A stretch of DNA of 64,000 nt from NCBI RefSeq assembly GCF_014282275.1, contig NZ_VFIA01000007.1:62001-126000 (forward strand), read 5' to 3'. The notes beneath the pieces are model-generated. The model saw only the letters and a list, made by a program, of their open reading frames with translations. It was not told the DNA's origin and did no database searches. Shown in pieces: positions 1 to 8,431 of the stretch. This stretch comes from Spirosoma utsteinense (lineage in GTDB: Bacteria; Bacteroidota; Bacteroidia; Cytophagales; Spirosomataceae). A program made the translations under genes and the position numbers. How positions within the stretch are numbered: position 1 is the first letter of the stretch; each line of letters begins with the position of its first letter.

Positions 1-1783
1 TCACCCCATCGTCGGAACCGGTCCAGAACACGTTCTTCTCCGTGGGCGATTCGGCGAAGGTAAAGATCGTCGGGAAGGTTTCGGCGCCGGTATTGTCTTT
101 GGTGATCATACCACCCACGTCGCCCTGCGTCTTGGGATCGTTGCGGGTCAGGTCAGGACTGATGTCTTCCCAGGAATGACCATAATCCAGACTGCGGTGC
201 AGGTGTTGCGAGGTGATGTACAGCGTTTTGTTGTCGTGGGGCGAGAAAACGATCGGGTACGTCCACTGGAAGCGATATTTCCGGGCCGACGAGGGGGCAC
301 CCATGAAATATTCCGGATAGACATTGATACGCTGATCCTGATCCGTTGCTTTGTCGTGTCGGGTGATCAATCCATCGTAGCTCCCTCCGAAAGTAACGAG
401 CGGGTTGGCCGGGTCGGGGGTGATATAGCCCGATTCACCACCGGCTACCGGGTACCAGGCACCTTTGCCAATGGAATACTCTGTGGTGCGGCTCGCAATC
501 CGGATAGAGGAGTTATCCTGCTGGGCACCGTAGAGGTTGTAGGGAAAATCGTTATCGACTGCTACGTGATAAAATTGCGATGTTGGAATATCGACGTCCG
601 AAAACGTAGCGCCCCCGTTATAGGTTATCTCGGCACCGCCGTCGTCGGCAATGATGAAGTTCAGCGGATTCTTGGGGTTCCACCAGATATCATGGGTGTC
701 GCCGTGGTGTACATCGATGGTCTTGAACGTCTTTCCGCCATCATACGATTTCTGGGCGTTTACGTTCAGTACGATCAGCCCGTTCTCATCCTGCGGATCG
801 GCGGCCAGCATCATATAGTACCAGGGGCGCTGCCAGAGGTTTTTGTCTTCATTGATCAACTGCCAGGACTCCCCGGCATCGTCGGAGCGATACAGGCCAC
901 CTTTGGCATTCTCGACCATGGCATAGAGCCGGTTCGAGTTGGCGGGCGACACCGTAATACCGATCTTACCCAGCATTCCTTTTGGCATCCCGGGTTTATT
1001 GCTCAGATTCGTCCAGGTATCGCCCCCATCCATCGACTTGAACAGGCCGCAACCGGGTCCGCCACTGCTCATGGTGTAGCTGTTTCGGTAGGCCTGCCAC
1101 ATCGACGCGTATACGATCGATGGGTTGTTTGGATCGAGTTTCACGACGATGGCACCGGTGCTGTCATTCTTCGTCAGAACAGGCTTCCACGTCCTGCCAC
1201 CGTCATTGGTACGAAATACCCCCCGCTCCTTGTTTGGAGCGAACGGATTACCCAAAGCCGCGACGTAAGCCACGTCAGGATTGGTTGGATGGACTTCGAT
1301 GGCACTGACGGCATCGGCCATTTTAAGGCCCATGTGTTTCCAGCTTTTACCGGCATCGGTCGATTTATAGATACCGTCGCCATTCGAGATGTTGCTGCGG
1401 ATATCGGCCTCCCCCATCCCGACGTAAACAACGTTAGGGTCGGAAGGTGCCACGGCAATCGCCCCCACCGAACTGGATTTAAAGGTGCTGTCAGATATCA
1501 TTGTCCAGTTGGCTCCACCATCGTTGGTTTTCCAGACGCCACCGCCCGTTGCCCCAAAGTAGTAGGTCAGCGGGTGGCTCACGTGGCCGGCAACAGCCAG
1601 CGACCGGCCACCCCGAAACGGACCAATATTACGCCAGCGCAGGGCGTTGAACAGGCTGTCAGATGCCTGGGCTGTGTTAAGTTTAGCTACGGCTTTAGCT
1701 TTTCGCTGCGCCAGGGAGGTTGAAGGGAGCAACCCTATCAGCAACAGGGCACTTATACAAACAGCAAATCTCCGGTCGATCAT
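1..1783 (-). CDS. Secreted BNR/Asp-box (VPS10/sortilin-like) protein, 3' end missing
   Basis: The reading frame opens with ATG at 1783 and stays open to the window edge, giving about 594 residues without a stop. It begins with a signal peptide ending near SLAQ, then the block [16 protein letters not shown] that also opens the proteins at 4724 and 16537. Asp-box repeats of the type STDAGKSW recur, as expected for a beta-propeller of the sortilin/BNR superfamily. The relatives here are 1022 and 1082 residues, so about 40 percent of the C-terminus lies outside the window. Such proteins are usually annotated as glycosyl hydrolase or VPS10-domain proteins in Bacteroidota; no catalytic activity can be assigned. 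It lies 100 bp downstream of the TonB receptor on the same strand and could be co-transcribed with it. A long plus-strand open frame over the same DNA is an antisense shadow. Confidence 0.9.
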   Translation of the reverse strand, partial: MIDRRFAVCISALLLIGLLPSTSLAQRKAKAVAKLNTAQASDSLFNALRWRNIGPFRGGRSLAVAGHVSHPLTYYFGATGGGVWKTNDGGANWTMISDSTFKSSSVGAIAVAPSDPNVVYVGMGEADIRSNISNGDGIYKSTDAGKSWKHMGLKMADAVSAIEVHPTNPDVAYVAALGNPFAPNKERGVFRTNDGGRTWKPVLTKNDSTGAIVVKLDPNNPSIVYASMWQAYRNSYTMSSGGPGCGLFKSMDGGDTWTNLSNKPGMPKGMLGKIGITVSPANSNRLYAMVENAKGGLYRSDDAGESWQLINEDKNLWQRPWYYMMLAADPQDENGLIVLNVNAQKSYDGGKTFKTIDVHHGDTHDIWWNPKNPLNFIIADDGGAEITYNGGATFSDVDIPTSQFYHVAVDNDFPYNLYGAQQDNSSIRIASRTTEYSIGKGAWYPVAGGESGYITPDPANPLVTFGGSYDGLITRHDKATDQDQRINVYPEYFMGAPSSARKYRFQWTYPIVFSPHDNKTLYITSQHLHRSLDYGHSWEDISPDLTRNDPKTQGDVGGMITKDNTGAETFPTIFTFAESPTEKNVFWTGSDDGV

Positions 1784-1882
1784 AGAATTAGGCAGTTGAT
1801 TAGGAAATAGTTGATTAGTTCAAATTGATGCAATGTAACAGAACAGAGATAGACCCCGGCTATTTATCAGGATCCGGTTCAC

Positions 1883-4297
1883 TTACAACGTCCCGCGCAG
1901 GGTGAGCACCAGGTTGCGGCCCGGTGCGCTGATGCCCGACGCGAAAACCCGGTAGCTTCGGTCCAGTATATTCTCCAGGGCGGCCTGCATCTGCACGTGC
2001 CGGTTTAGCTGGTAGCTGGCCCGCAGATTGATCGTTTGCCAGCTCGGCATTCCGTTCGGCGTTGCATAGACGATATTGTCCTCGCCAACCAGATTATAGT
2101 CTTTCAGGCGTTTCCAGCCATTGAACAGTACATTGGCCTCGGCCCGAAATTTTGTAATCGTCAGCCGAAGACCACCCTTCCCGTAGATTGGTGGGATATG
2201 GTCGAGCGGATACCCGGTCGTGTCGGTCAGGATACGGCCCCGTGTATACGTCACCGTTCCAAATAACGTCAATGCCTGGGTCAGGTCGGCCGAGAGCTGG
2301 GCGTTGAACCCGTACAGCCGCGCCTGCTGCGAATTTTTCTGCGTAACGATCCGGCTTGACCGGCCATTATAGTCAATTTGCGTCTGCCCGTTCAGGGTGA
2401 CCGGCTGGGTAGTGATGGCATTCTTGTAAACCGTGTAGAACCCTTCCACTTCCAGCGAAACCCGCTCGGCAAGCTGTTTGCGAATACCGGCATCGAGCGT
2501 ATACGTTCGCTCAGGCTTCAGGGTTGGGTTGGGAACAACGAGCGTACCCGCCACCGATTCAAACACCTTGGCCAGGTCGTCGACGTTTGGCACCCGATAG
2601 CCCGACGACAGCGAGGCTGCCAGCTGCCAGCTGCCGGGCAGGCGGGTTAGCCAGCCCAGGCTACCCGTCAGCGCGCCGGACTGCTGGGTGATATCATTGT
2701 AGGGGAAGGGGAAGAATGTTTTGTCGTTGAATGTAGCGTATAACCGGTTCCAGGCGTAGCGCCCTCCGTAGGTTAGCGTTGAGCGAGTGCTCACATCGAC
2801 CGTGCCTGACAGGTAGCCCGCCAGCGACTGCGTGTTGGCCCCTCCATCGGGGTAGCGCGTGTCCAGCGGGTCGACTTTTCCGGTCTGCCGGTTTTCCCGG
2901 TACGCCGTCGACTGAACGTCGTTATAGGTCGCTTCCAGCCCATAGCGCAGCGTATGGTTCTCGGCCAGCTTTTTCTTCAGGTCGGCATTCAGGGTCCAGA
3001 CACCCACCTGCTCGGTACGGTTCTGCAAGCCATAATTCCCGAACCGGCGGTTATGCCGGCTTTCCTCGATGGACTGATAAGCGGCAATGACCCTCAGCTC
3101 ATCAGCAACGCCCGCTGTAAATTGTTTGGTAAGCCCATACGACGTTAACAGGCGTTTTTGCGGCCCATAATACCATTGGGCATGGCTTAGGTTACCTTTC
3201 GCATCGACTTCGGTAAGCCGGTCATAGCGGGGAATATCGTTGGTAGTCGAGAATTGTATGTTCAGCAAATGCTGCGTCCTGTCGTTCGGCTGAAACAGCA
3301 CTTTCTGCAACAGGTCGATCTGTTTGTAACCTGACGACACCTGAACGCTGGGGTCTGGATTACGAATCTGAACGTCGGTATTGTTTTCAAATCCGGCATA
3401 AAAAGGCCGTAGTCCTAACTGGCCGATGTCGGCGTTACGCTGCCTGCCCTGGCGCAGATCGCCAAAATCGGAAGCTGTGAGGCTGGTGGTTAGTGCCCAT
3501 TTCCGAAACCCGACAGTCCAGTCGGCATGGGCCGTTTTCTCGTTCATGGCACTGCTGTAGCGAACGAAGCCATTGGCATTGACCGTCGTCGCTCCCGAAG
3601 CGCTGAGCTTCGGCGACAGCGTTTGTACGTAAATAACGCCACCCAACGCATCGCTGCCATATACCACCGAACCGGGGCCCAGCGCTACTTCCATTCGTTC
3701 GACCACCGCATTGTCGATGGTCAGGATATTCTGCAAGTGGCCGCCCCGAAAAATGGCGTTGTTCATCCGTACGCCGTCGACAACGATCAGCACTTTATTC
3801 GCTTCAAACCCACGAAGAATAGGACTTCCCCCACCCAACTGGCTCTTTTGCACCAGCACCTGACCGCTTTGCTGCAACACCTCGGCCATGGTTGGCTGGT
3901 TCAGGAACCGAAGTTCGTTGCGGGTAAAAACCCGGATTGGCTGCGCCACGTGAGATCGCGGCTCCGCGCTGCGGTTAGCGGCTACTACCACCTCGTTCAA
4001 CTCCAACTGCTTCTCGGCCATAGCTACCGTAAAGTTCATAGACCGCAGTTGATCCAACGTATAAGCGACTGTCTGGTAGCCCACGCGTCGGAAAACCAGC
4101 TTGTCGGTGCTGGCAAACGCCGACAGGTCGGCCTTGCCGGAGCGATCGGAGAACCGAATCGAAGCAGCCTGAGGAAGATCGCTTCTGATTTCTACATTTT
4201 CGATTAACTGTAGCGAGCTTTTATCCCGAACAACAACCGACTGAGCGTATGTACCAAAGGAAAACAGGAAGAAGAAAAGAAGGAGAGGTTGCTTCAT
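1883..4297 (-). CDS. TonB-dependent receptor, heme/hemoglobin-receptor-like
   Basis: An 804-residue outer-membrane receptor. Residues 1-18 are a signal peptide ending TYAQ, and residues 20-100 form a short carboxypeptidase-regulatory-like domain. The plug begins near 115 and contains LRGFEANKVLIVVDGVRM at 161-178, a block typical of the hemoglobin/transferrin/lactoferrin receptor branch. The barrel carries YRVP (567-570) followed by NPTLKPE (590-596), which matches the position and form of the FRAP/NPNL box of bacterial heme receptors. The heme-type ABC importer 7 kb downstream fits this. Substrate is inferred from motifs; another metal chelate is possible. A TAGCTTTG box lies about 125 bp upstream of the start on this strand. 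Confidence 0.9.
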   Translation of the reverse strand: MKQPLLLFFFLFSFGTYAQSVVVRDKSSLQLIENVEIRSDLPQAASIRFSDRSGKADLSAFASTDKLVFRRVGYQTVAYTLDQLRSMNFTVAMAEKQLELNEVVVAANRSAEPRSHVAQPIRVFTRNELRFLNQPTMAEVLQQSGQVLVQKSQLGGGSPILRGFEANKVLIVVDGVRMNNAIFRGGHLQNILTIDNAVVERMEVALGPGSVVYGSDALGGVIYVQTLSPKLSASGATTVNANGFVRYSSAMNEKTAHADWTVGFRKWALTTSLTASDFGDLRQGRQRNADIGQLGLRPFYAGFENNTDVQIRNPDPSVQVSSGYKQIDLLQKVLFQPNDRTQHLLNIQFSTTNDIPRYDRLTEVDAKGNLSHAQWYYGPQKRLLTSYGLTKQFTAGVADELRVIAAYQSIEESRHNRRFGNYGLQNRTEQVGVWTLNADLKKKLAENHTLRYGLEATYNDVQSTAYRENRQTGKVDPLDTRYPDGGANTQSLAGYLSGTVDVSTRSTLTYGGRYAWNRLYATFNDKTFFPFPYNDITQQSGALTGSLGWLTRLPGSWQLAASLSSGYRVPNVDDLAKVFESVAGTLVVPNPTLKPERTYTLDAGIRKQLAERVSLEVEGFYTVYKNAITTQPVTLNGQTQIDYNGRSSRIVTQKNSQQARLYGFNAQLSADLTQALTLFGTVTYTRGRILTDTTGYPLDHIPPIYGKGGLRLTITKFRAEANVLFNGWKRLKDYNLVGEDNIVYATPNGMPSWQTINLRASYQLNRHVQMQAALENILDRSYRVFASGISAPGRNLVLTLRGTL

Positions 4298-4422
4298 ACG
4301 TGTTTATAAAGAAAGGGTAGCAGAGCCGATACCTCCTGGAAATTTTATATTTCCTACTGGCTTTATGTAGTATATACGTGTAACCGTCAGCTAAGCTCTG
4401 AATTTCACCTGTTTTATAGATA

Positions 4423-4430
4423 CAAAGCTA
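4423..4430 (-). promoter_or_regulatory. Putative -7 promoter box (TAGCTTTG) of the TonB receptor
   Basis: Read on the minus strand this is TAGCTTTG, matching the Bacteroidota -7 consensus TAnnTTTG. It lies in the AT-rich divergent intergenic region 4298-4723, upstream of the receptor start at 4297. No well-spaced -33 TTG is obvious. Apart from this box and the plus-strand one at 4614, I see nothing in the 426-bp gap. Confidence 0.5.
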
Positions 4431-4613
4431 TACAGCATCCCTAAATTCTCCCTAAACAAGCCCAGAATAAGCTGATTTTTATTTCGCCAATAAGTTAAAA
4501 CAAGAAATAAAGAAGTGGCATTAAGAGAATAATTATATAAATAATAGGGCACGCAGAGATTATATCAGAATATATTTCCTGATCTTTTTCTGTGAAATGG
4601 ACTAATGGCTACC

Positions 4614-4621
4614 TAAGTTTG
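4614..4621 (+). promoter_or_regulatory. Putative -7 promoter box (TAAGTTTG) of the BNR protein
   Basis: TAAGTTTG fits the Bacteroidota TAnnTTTG -7 consensus and lies about 100 bp before the ATG at 4724. The -33 element is not clear. Confidence 0.4.
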
Positions 4622-4723
4622 CCCATTATCCCAGTGGTTCTATGATCAACGCCCACCCGTTGCGGGATAAACTCTTTTCAGGACAATAATGAATCATTGC
4701 ATTGTTACATCCCCTTGTTTTTC

Positions 4724-7700
4724 ATGAAACATTTATCCCTGGTCTACGTGGCCGCCTTCTGCTGTTTGTTCATCACGGGCCAGCTACGGGCGCAACAATC
4801 AACGCGGCCAGACACGGCCATCAATCCCGTATTTAAAGGTATGGCCTGGCGAAACGTCGGCCCCACCCGGGGTGGCCGCTCATTGGGAGCCGCTGGTTCG
4901 CCCAGCCGAAAACTGGAGTATTACTTCGGGGCTGTAGGCGGGGGACTCTGGAAAACAACAGATGGGGGACTCAACTGGTCACCCGTCACGGATGGACAAC
5001 TAAGCAGTTCGTCGGTCGGGGCCGTAGCCGTGGCCGAATCGAACCCGGATATCGTTTACATCGGAACCGGCGAAACCCAGCTCCGGGGTAACATCATGCA
5101 GGGCGACGGCATCTATAAATCGACCGACGCCGGCAAGAAATGGACCAACATTGGCTTGAAGAACACCCAGGCTATTGCCCGGGTACGGGTTCATCCCACC
5201 AACCCGAACATCGTATACGTAGCGGCCCTGGGACACCCCTACGGCCCAAACGAAGAGCGGGGTGTTTTTCGCACGACCGACGGCGGCACGACCTGGAAGA
5301 AAGTCCTCTACAAAGGCGATCAGGCGGGGGCGGTCGATATCATCATTGACCGCAAGAATCCCAACGTACTCTATGCCTCGATCTGGCAGGTATATAGAAA
5401 ACCCTGGAAAATGTGGGGGGGCGGTGGTGCCTCGGGGCTCTTCAAGTCGACCAACGGGGGCGATACCTGGACCGAACTGACGCGGAAGCCGGGTATGCCG
5501 AAAGGGACCGTCGGGAAAATCGGCGTGACCGTTTCGCCGGTCGACCCTAACCGGGTGTGGGCCATCGTAGAAGCTGAAGACGGGGGTGTCTACCGCTCCG
5601 ATGATGCCGGGATGACCTGGAAACACGTCAACGACGAACGGAAGCTGCGCCAGCGGGCCTTCTATTACTCCCGCATTTATGCGGACCCGCTCGACAAAAA
5701 CGGCGTCTATTGCCTCAACGTCGACTTTTTCAAATCGACGGATGGCGGGGTGAAATTCAACAAATCACTCAAGGTTCCCCACGGCGACAACCACGATCTC
5801 TGGATCGACCCCGCCGACTCAACCCGCATGATCTCATCCAACGACGGGGGCGGTACCGTATCGGTCAACGGCGGCAAAACCTGGACCGACGAGAACTTCC
5901 CGACCGCGCAGCTGTATCACATTACCGTCACCAACGATTTTCCGTACCACGTGGCCGGGGCCCAGCAGGACAACTCGACCGTGGCCATGGCCAGCGAAGG
6001 ATGGGGCAACAAACTCGCGCAGGGTAACAGCCTCAAAAAAGGCGAATGGACCTACGAAGTGGGTGGTGGCGAAAGCGGCTATATTGCTCAGGACCCAAAG
6101 AACCCCGATATTTTTTATGCTGGCAGCCAGGGCGCGTTGTTAACCCGGTACAACCGCGCAACGGGCCAGACCCGGGATGTGCAGGTGTACCCGCGCTTTT
6201 TCTCCGGCGAACCCGCCAGCGCCCTGCCCGAACGCTGGCAGTGGACCTACCCCATTGTTTTTTCGCCTAAAGATCCGAGTCGGCTGTATGTCTGCTCCCA
6301 GCACGTCTGGGTGTCGACTAACGAAGGCCAGAGCTGGGAAAAGATCAGCCCGGACCTAACCCTGGCCGACACCGCGACGCTGGGCAAAACGGGCGGTGTG
6401 ATCACGATGGACATGAACGGCCCCGAAATCTATGCCACCGTGTTTGCACTGGCCCCCTCCTACCACGACGTCAACACGATCTGGGCCGGTTCAGACGATG
6501 GCCTGATCCACATTACCCGCGATCACGGCAAAACGTGGCAGAAAATTACCCCGCCCGATATGCCCAGACACACGCGGGTAAGCATCATCGAAGCCTCGCG
6601 CCACAAACCCGGCACCGCTTACGTAGCCGCCAAACGCTATCAGATGGACGACCGCACGCCCTACCTCTGGAAAACGGATGACTACGGCAAGACCTGGACG
6701 AAGATCATCACCGGTCTCCGCGCCGACGATTACGCGCATACCATCCGGGAAGACATTACCAAACCCGGTCTGCTCTATGCCGGTATGGAACATGGCGTGT
6801 ATGTGTCGTTCACCGATGGTGCCAGTTGGCAGCCGTTGCAGCTGAAACTACCCGACACCCAGATAGCCGACATTCAGGTGACGGAAAAAGACGTAGTTAT
6901 TGGCACCCACGGCCGGTCGGTCTACGTGCTGGACGATGTGGCTCCCGTTCGGGAGTTCACGCCCGATCTGGCCAGTAGGCCCGTTCACCTGTTCAAGCCC
7001 TACTATGCCGTTCGGCGGGTTCAGCCTGCCGTATTCCAGTACTACCTCGCTAAAAAGGCCGACAGTGTAAAAATCGAGATTCTGGACGCATCGGGAACGG
7101 TTATCCAATCCTTTACCGGCAACAAACCGACCTATCCAAAAGTCGATGAGGACGATGACTCGGAGCCCGGTAAACCCGTTATAAAGCTCCCCACAACGGC
7201 CGCTGGCCTGAACCGCTACGAGTGGGACCTGCGCTATCCCGGTTCTACCTATTTCAAGGGTCTGATCATGTGGGGCGCGCGGCCAACCTCGGGGCCACTG
7301 GCCTTGCCGGGCCAATATCAGGTGCGGCTCACGGTGGGCGGGCAGTCGAGCACCCAGCCGTTCGAAATCCGGCTCGACCCGCGCCTGAAAGACGTCACGA
7401 CTGCCGACGTGCAGGAACAGTTCAAGATGGCGATGAAGCTGCGCGACCAGACCAGCAAAGCCAACGACGCGGTGGTCCAGATCCGGGCCGTGAAAGAAAA
7501 ACTGACGAAGCAGCCCGACAGCCCGGCCAACAAAAAGCTGAAAGAACAACTGAGCATCATCGAGGAAAACCTGTACCAGATTCGAAATCAGAGCGGGCAG
7601 GACCCGCTGAACTTCCCCATCAAGCTCAACAACCGGCTCGCGGCCCTCTGGCGCAGCGTGGAAAGTGGCGATGCCAAACCAACCGACGCATCGTATAAAG

Positions 7701-7792
7701 TTTACGAAGAACTGTCGGCTGACCTCGACAGGCAGATGGCCGAACTGGATACTATTTTGAAAACAAAAACGGTCAAAAGCATCGGATTATAA
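4724..7792 (+). CDS. Secreted BNR/Asp-box (VPS10/sortilin-like) protein
   Basis: A 1022-residue protein from ATG 4724. An earlier in-frame ATG at 4697 would put nine residues before a clear signal peptide (MKHLSLVYVAAF to QLRAQ), so I prefer 4724. After the signal comes MAWRNVGPTRGGRSL, then repeated Asp-box motifs such as STDAGKKW, TTDGGTTW, STNGGDTW and SDDAGMTW, indicating one or two beta-propellers over roughly residues 40-680. The last 300 residues hold a beta-sandwich-like part with GLNRYEWDLRYPG and a charged helical tail. The family is common in Bacteroidota in several copies; function is unproven, with peptide or glycan binding possible. The next gene starts 3 bp after its stop, so the pair is probably co-transcribed. 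Confidence 0.92.
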   Translation: MKHLSLVYVAAFCCLFITGQLRAQQSTRPDTAINPVFKGMAWRNVGPTRGGRSLGAAGSPSRKLEYYFGAVGGGLWKTTDGGLNWSPVTDGQLSSSSVGAVAVAESNPDIVYIGTGETQLRGNIMQGDGIYKSTDAGKKWTNIGLKNTQAIARVRVHPTNPNIVYVAALGHPYGPNEERGVFRTTDGGTTWKKVLYKGDQAGAVDIIIDRKNPNVLYASIWQVYRKPWKMWGGGGASGLFKSTNGGDTWTELTRKPGMPKGTVGKIGVTVSPVDPNRVWAIVEAEDGGVYRSDDAGMTWKHVNDERKLRQRAFYYSRIYADPLDKNGVYCLNVDFFKSTDGGVKFNKSLKVPHGDNHDLWIDPADSTRMISSNDGGGTVSVNGGKTWTDENFPTAQLYHITVTNDFPYHVAGAQQDNSTVAMASEGWGNKLAQGNSLKKGEWTYEVGGGESGYIAQDPKNPDIFYAGSQGALLTRYNRATGQTRDVQVYPRFFSGEPASALPERWQWTYPIVFSPKDPSRLYVCSQHVWVSTNEGQSWEKISPDLTLADTATLGKTGGVITMDMNGPEIYATVFALAPSYHDVNTIWAGSDDGLIHITRDHGKTWQKITPPDMPRHTRVSIIEASRHKPGTAYVAAKRYQMDDRTPYLWKTDDYGKTWTKIITGLRADDYAHTIREDITKPGLLYAGMEHGVYVSFTDGASWQPLQLKLPDTQIADIQVTEKDVVIGTHGRSVYVLDDVAPVREFTPDLASRPVHLFKPYYAVRRVQPAVFQYYLAKKADSVKIEILDASGTVIQSFTGNKPTYPKVDEDDDSEPGKPVIKLPTTAAGLNRYEWDLRYPGSTYFKGLIMWGARPTSGPLALPGQYQVRLTVGGQSSTQPFEIRLDPRLKDVTTADVQEQFKMAMKLRDQTSKANDAVVQIRAVKEKLTKQPDSPANKKLKEQLSIIEENLYQIRNQSGQDPLNFPIKLNNRLAALWRSVESGDAKPTDASYKVYEELSADLDRQMAELDTILKTKTVKSIGL

Positions 7793-7795
7793 GTC

Positions 7796-8335
7796 GTGTT
7801 GATCCTTCGCAGAAACATAGGCAAGCTAGCCGTAATCGCTACGTTACTAACCCTGACGGGCGTTTACGGCTACTACTATGGTCTCGAACTGCTGGCCAAA
7901 TGGGCCTTTACGCACCAGACTTACTTTGCGGCCGATGAGCTGATTTTTATCGCCGTCGCCAAAACCGATCTCACCACCGAAACGGCCTATATTGTCGATG
8001 AGCGGGAGTTTGAGTGGCAGGGCGAAATGGTGGATGTGCTGCACCGCGACGTCCGGTCGGATACGGTATACATCTACGGTTTTCGGGACAAAGCCGAAAC
8101 CCAGCTAAAAAAACAGGCGGCCTGGCTCTACAAAGACTCAGCCCACCCCTACCGGCGATCCAACACCCGAACGAAGCGGCTCAAGTGGATCAGCCTCATC
8201 AACCCGTCGTCCGCATCACCATTCGACCACCTGACACCGGGCAGGCTACCCGATTTGCAACGTTCCTTTTCCTACAACACCCCCCGCCCTTCGCTTCCGT
8301 ACCTGGAAGTACCAAGTCCTCCGCCCAATTCATAG
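7796..8335 (+). CDS. Small membrane-anchored hypothetical protein
   Basis: A 179-residue frame beginning with GTG three bases after the previous stop; no better ATG is available near the start. One hydrophobic segment lies at about residues 10-32, followed by a soluble part rich in Glu and Asp that contains VDEREFEWQGEMVDV, and a proline-rich end. I recognise no family. The spacing and its position before a TonB receptor suggest it belongs to the transcription unit of one of its neighbours. A role in the same uptake system is possible but not shown. Confidence 0.75.
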   Translation: MLILRRNIGKLAVIATLLTLTGVYGYYYGLELLAKWAFTHQTYFAADELIFIAVAKTDLTTETAYIVDEREFEWQGEMVDVLHRDVRSDTVYIYGFRDKAETQLKKQAAWLYKDSAHPYRRSNTRTKRLKWISLINPSSASPFDHLTPGRLPDLQRSFSYNTPRPSLPYLEVPSPPPNS

Positions 8336-8431
8336 ACTGCTGCTCGTTTTTTTCGGTCTGGTTTCATAACCAGTACCCCGGACCGCTATGCCGTTCCGGC
8401 CAAATCCTCATGTCTCCAATCAGCAACTTCT

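Noticed and set aside
176-1723. A 515-residue open frame on the plus strand
   Set aside because: It lies opposite the BNR/VPS10-like gene, has no recognisable domain, and its length reflects codon bias on the other strand; the minus-strand frame has signal peptide and Asp-boxes.
4298-4723. A Fur-like operator in the AT-rich divergent gap
   Set aside because: AT-rich stretches such as GAATAATTATATAAATAA are present, but no convincing 19-bp Fur box.
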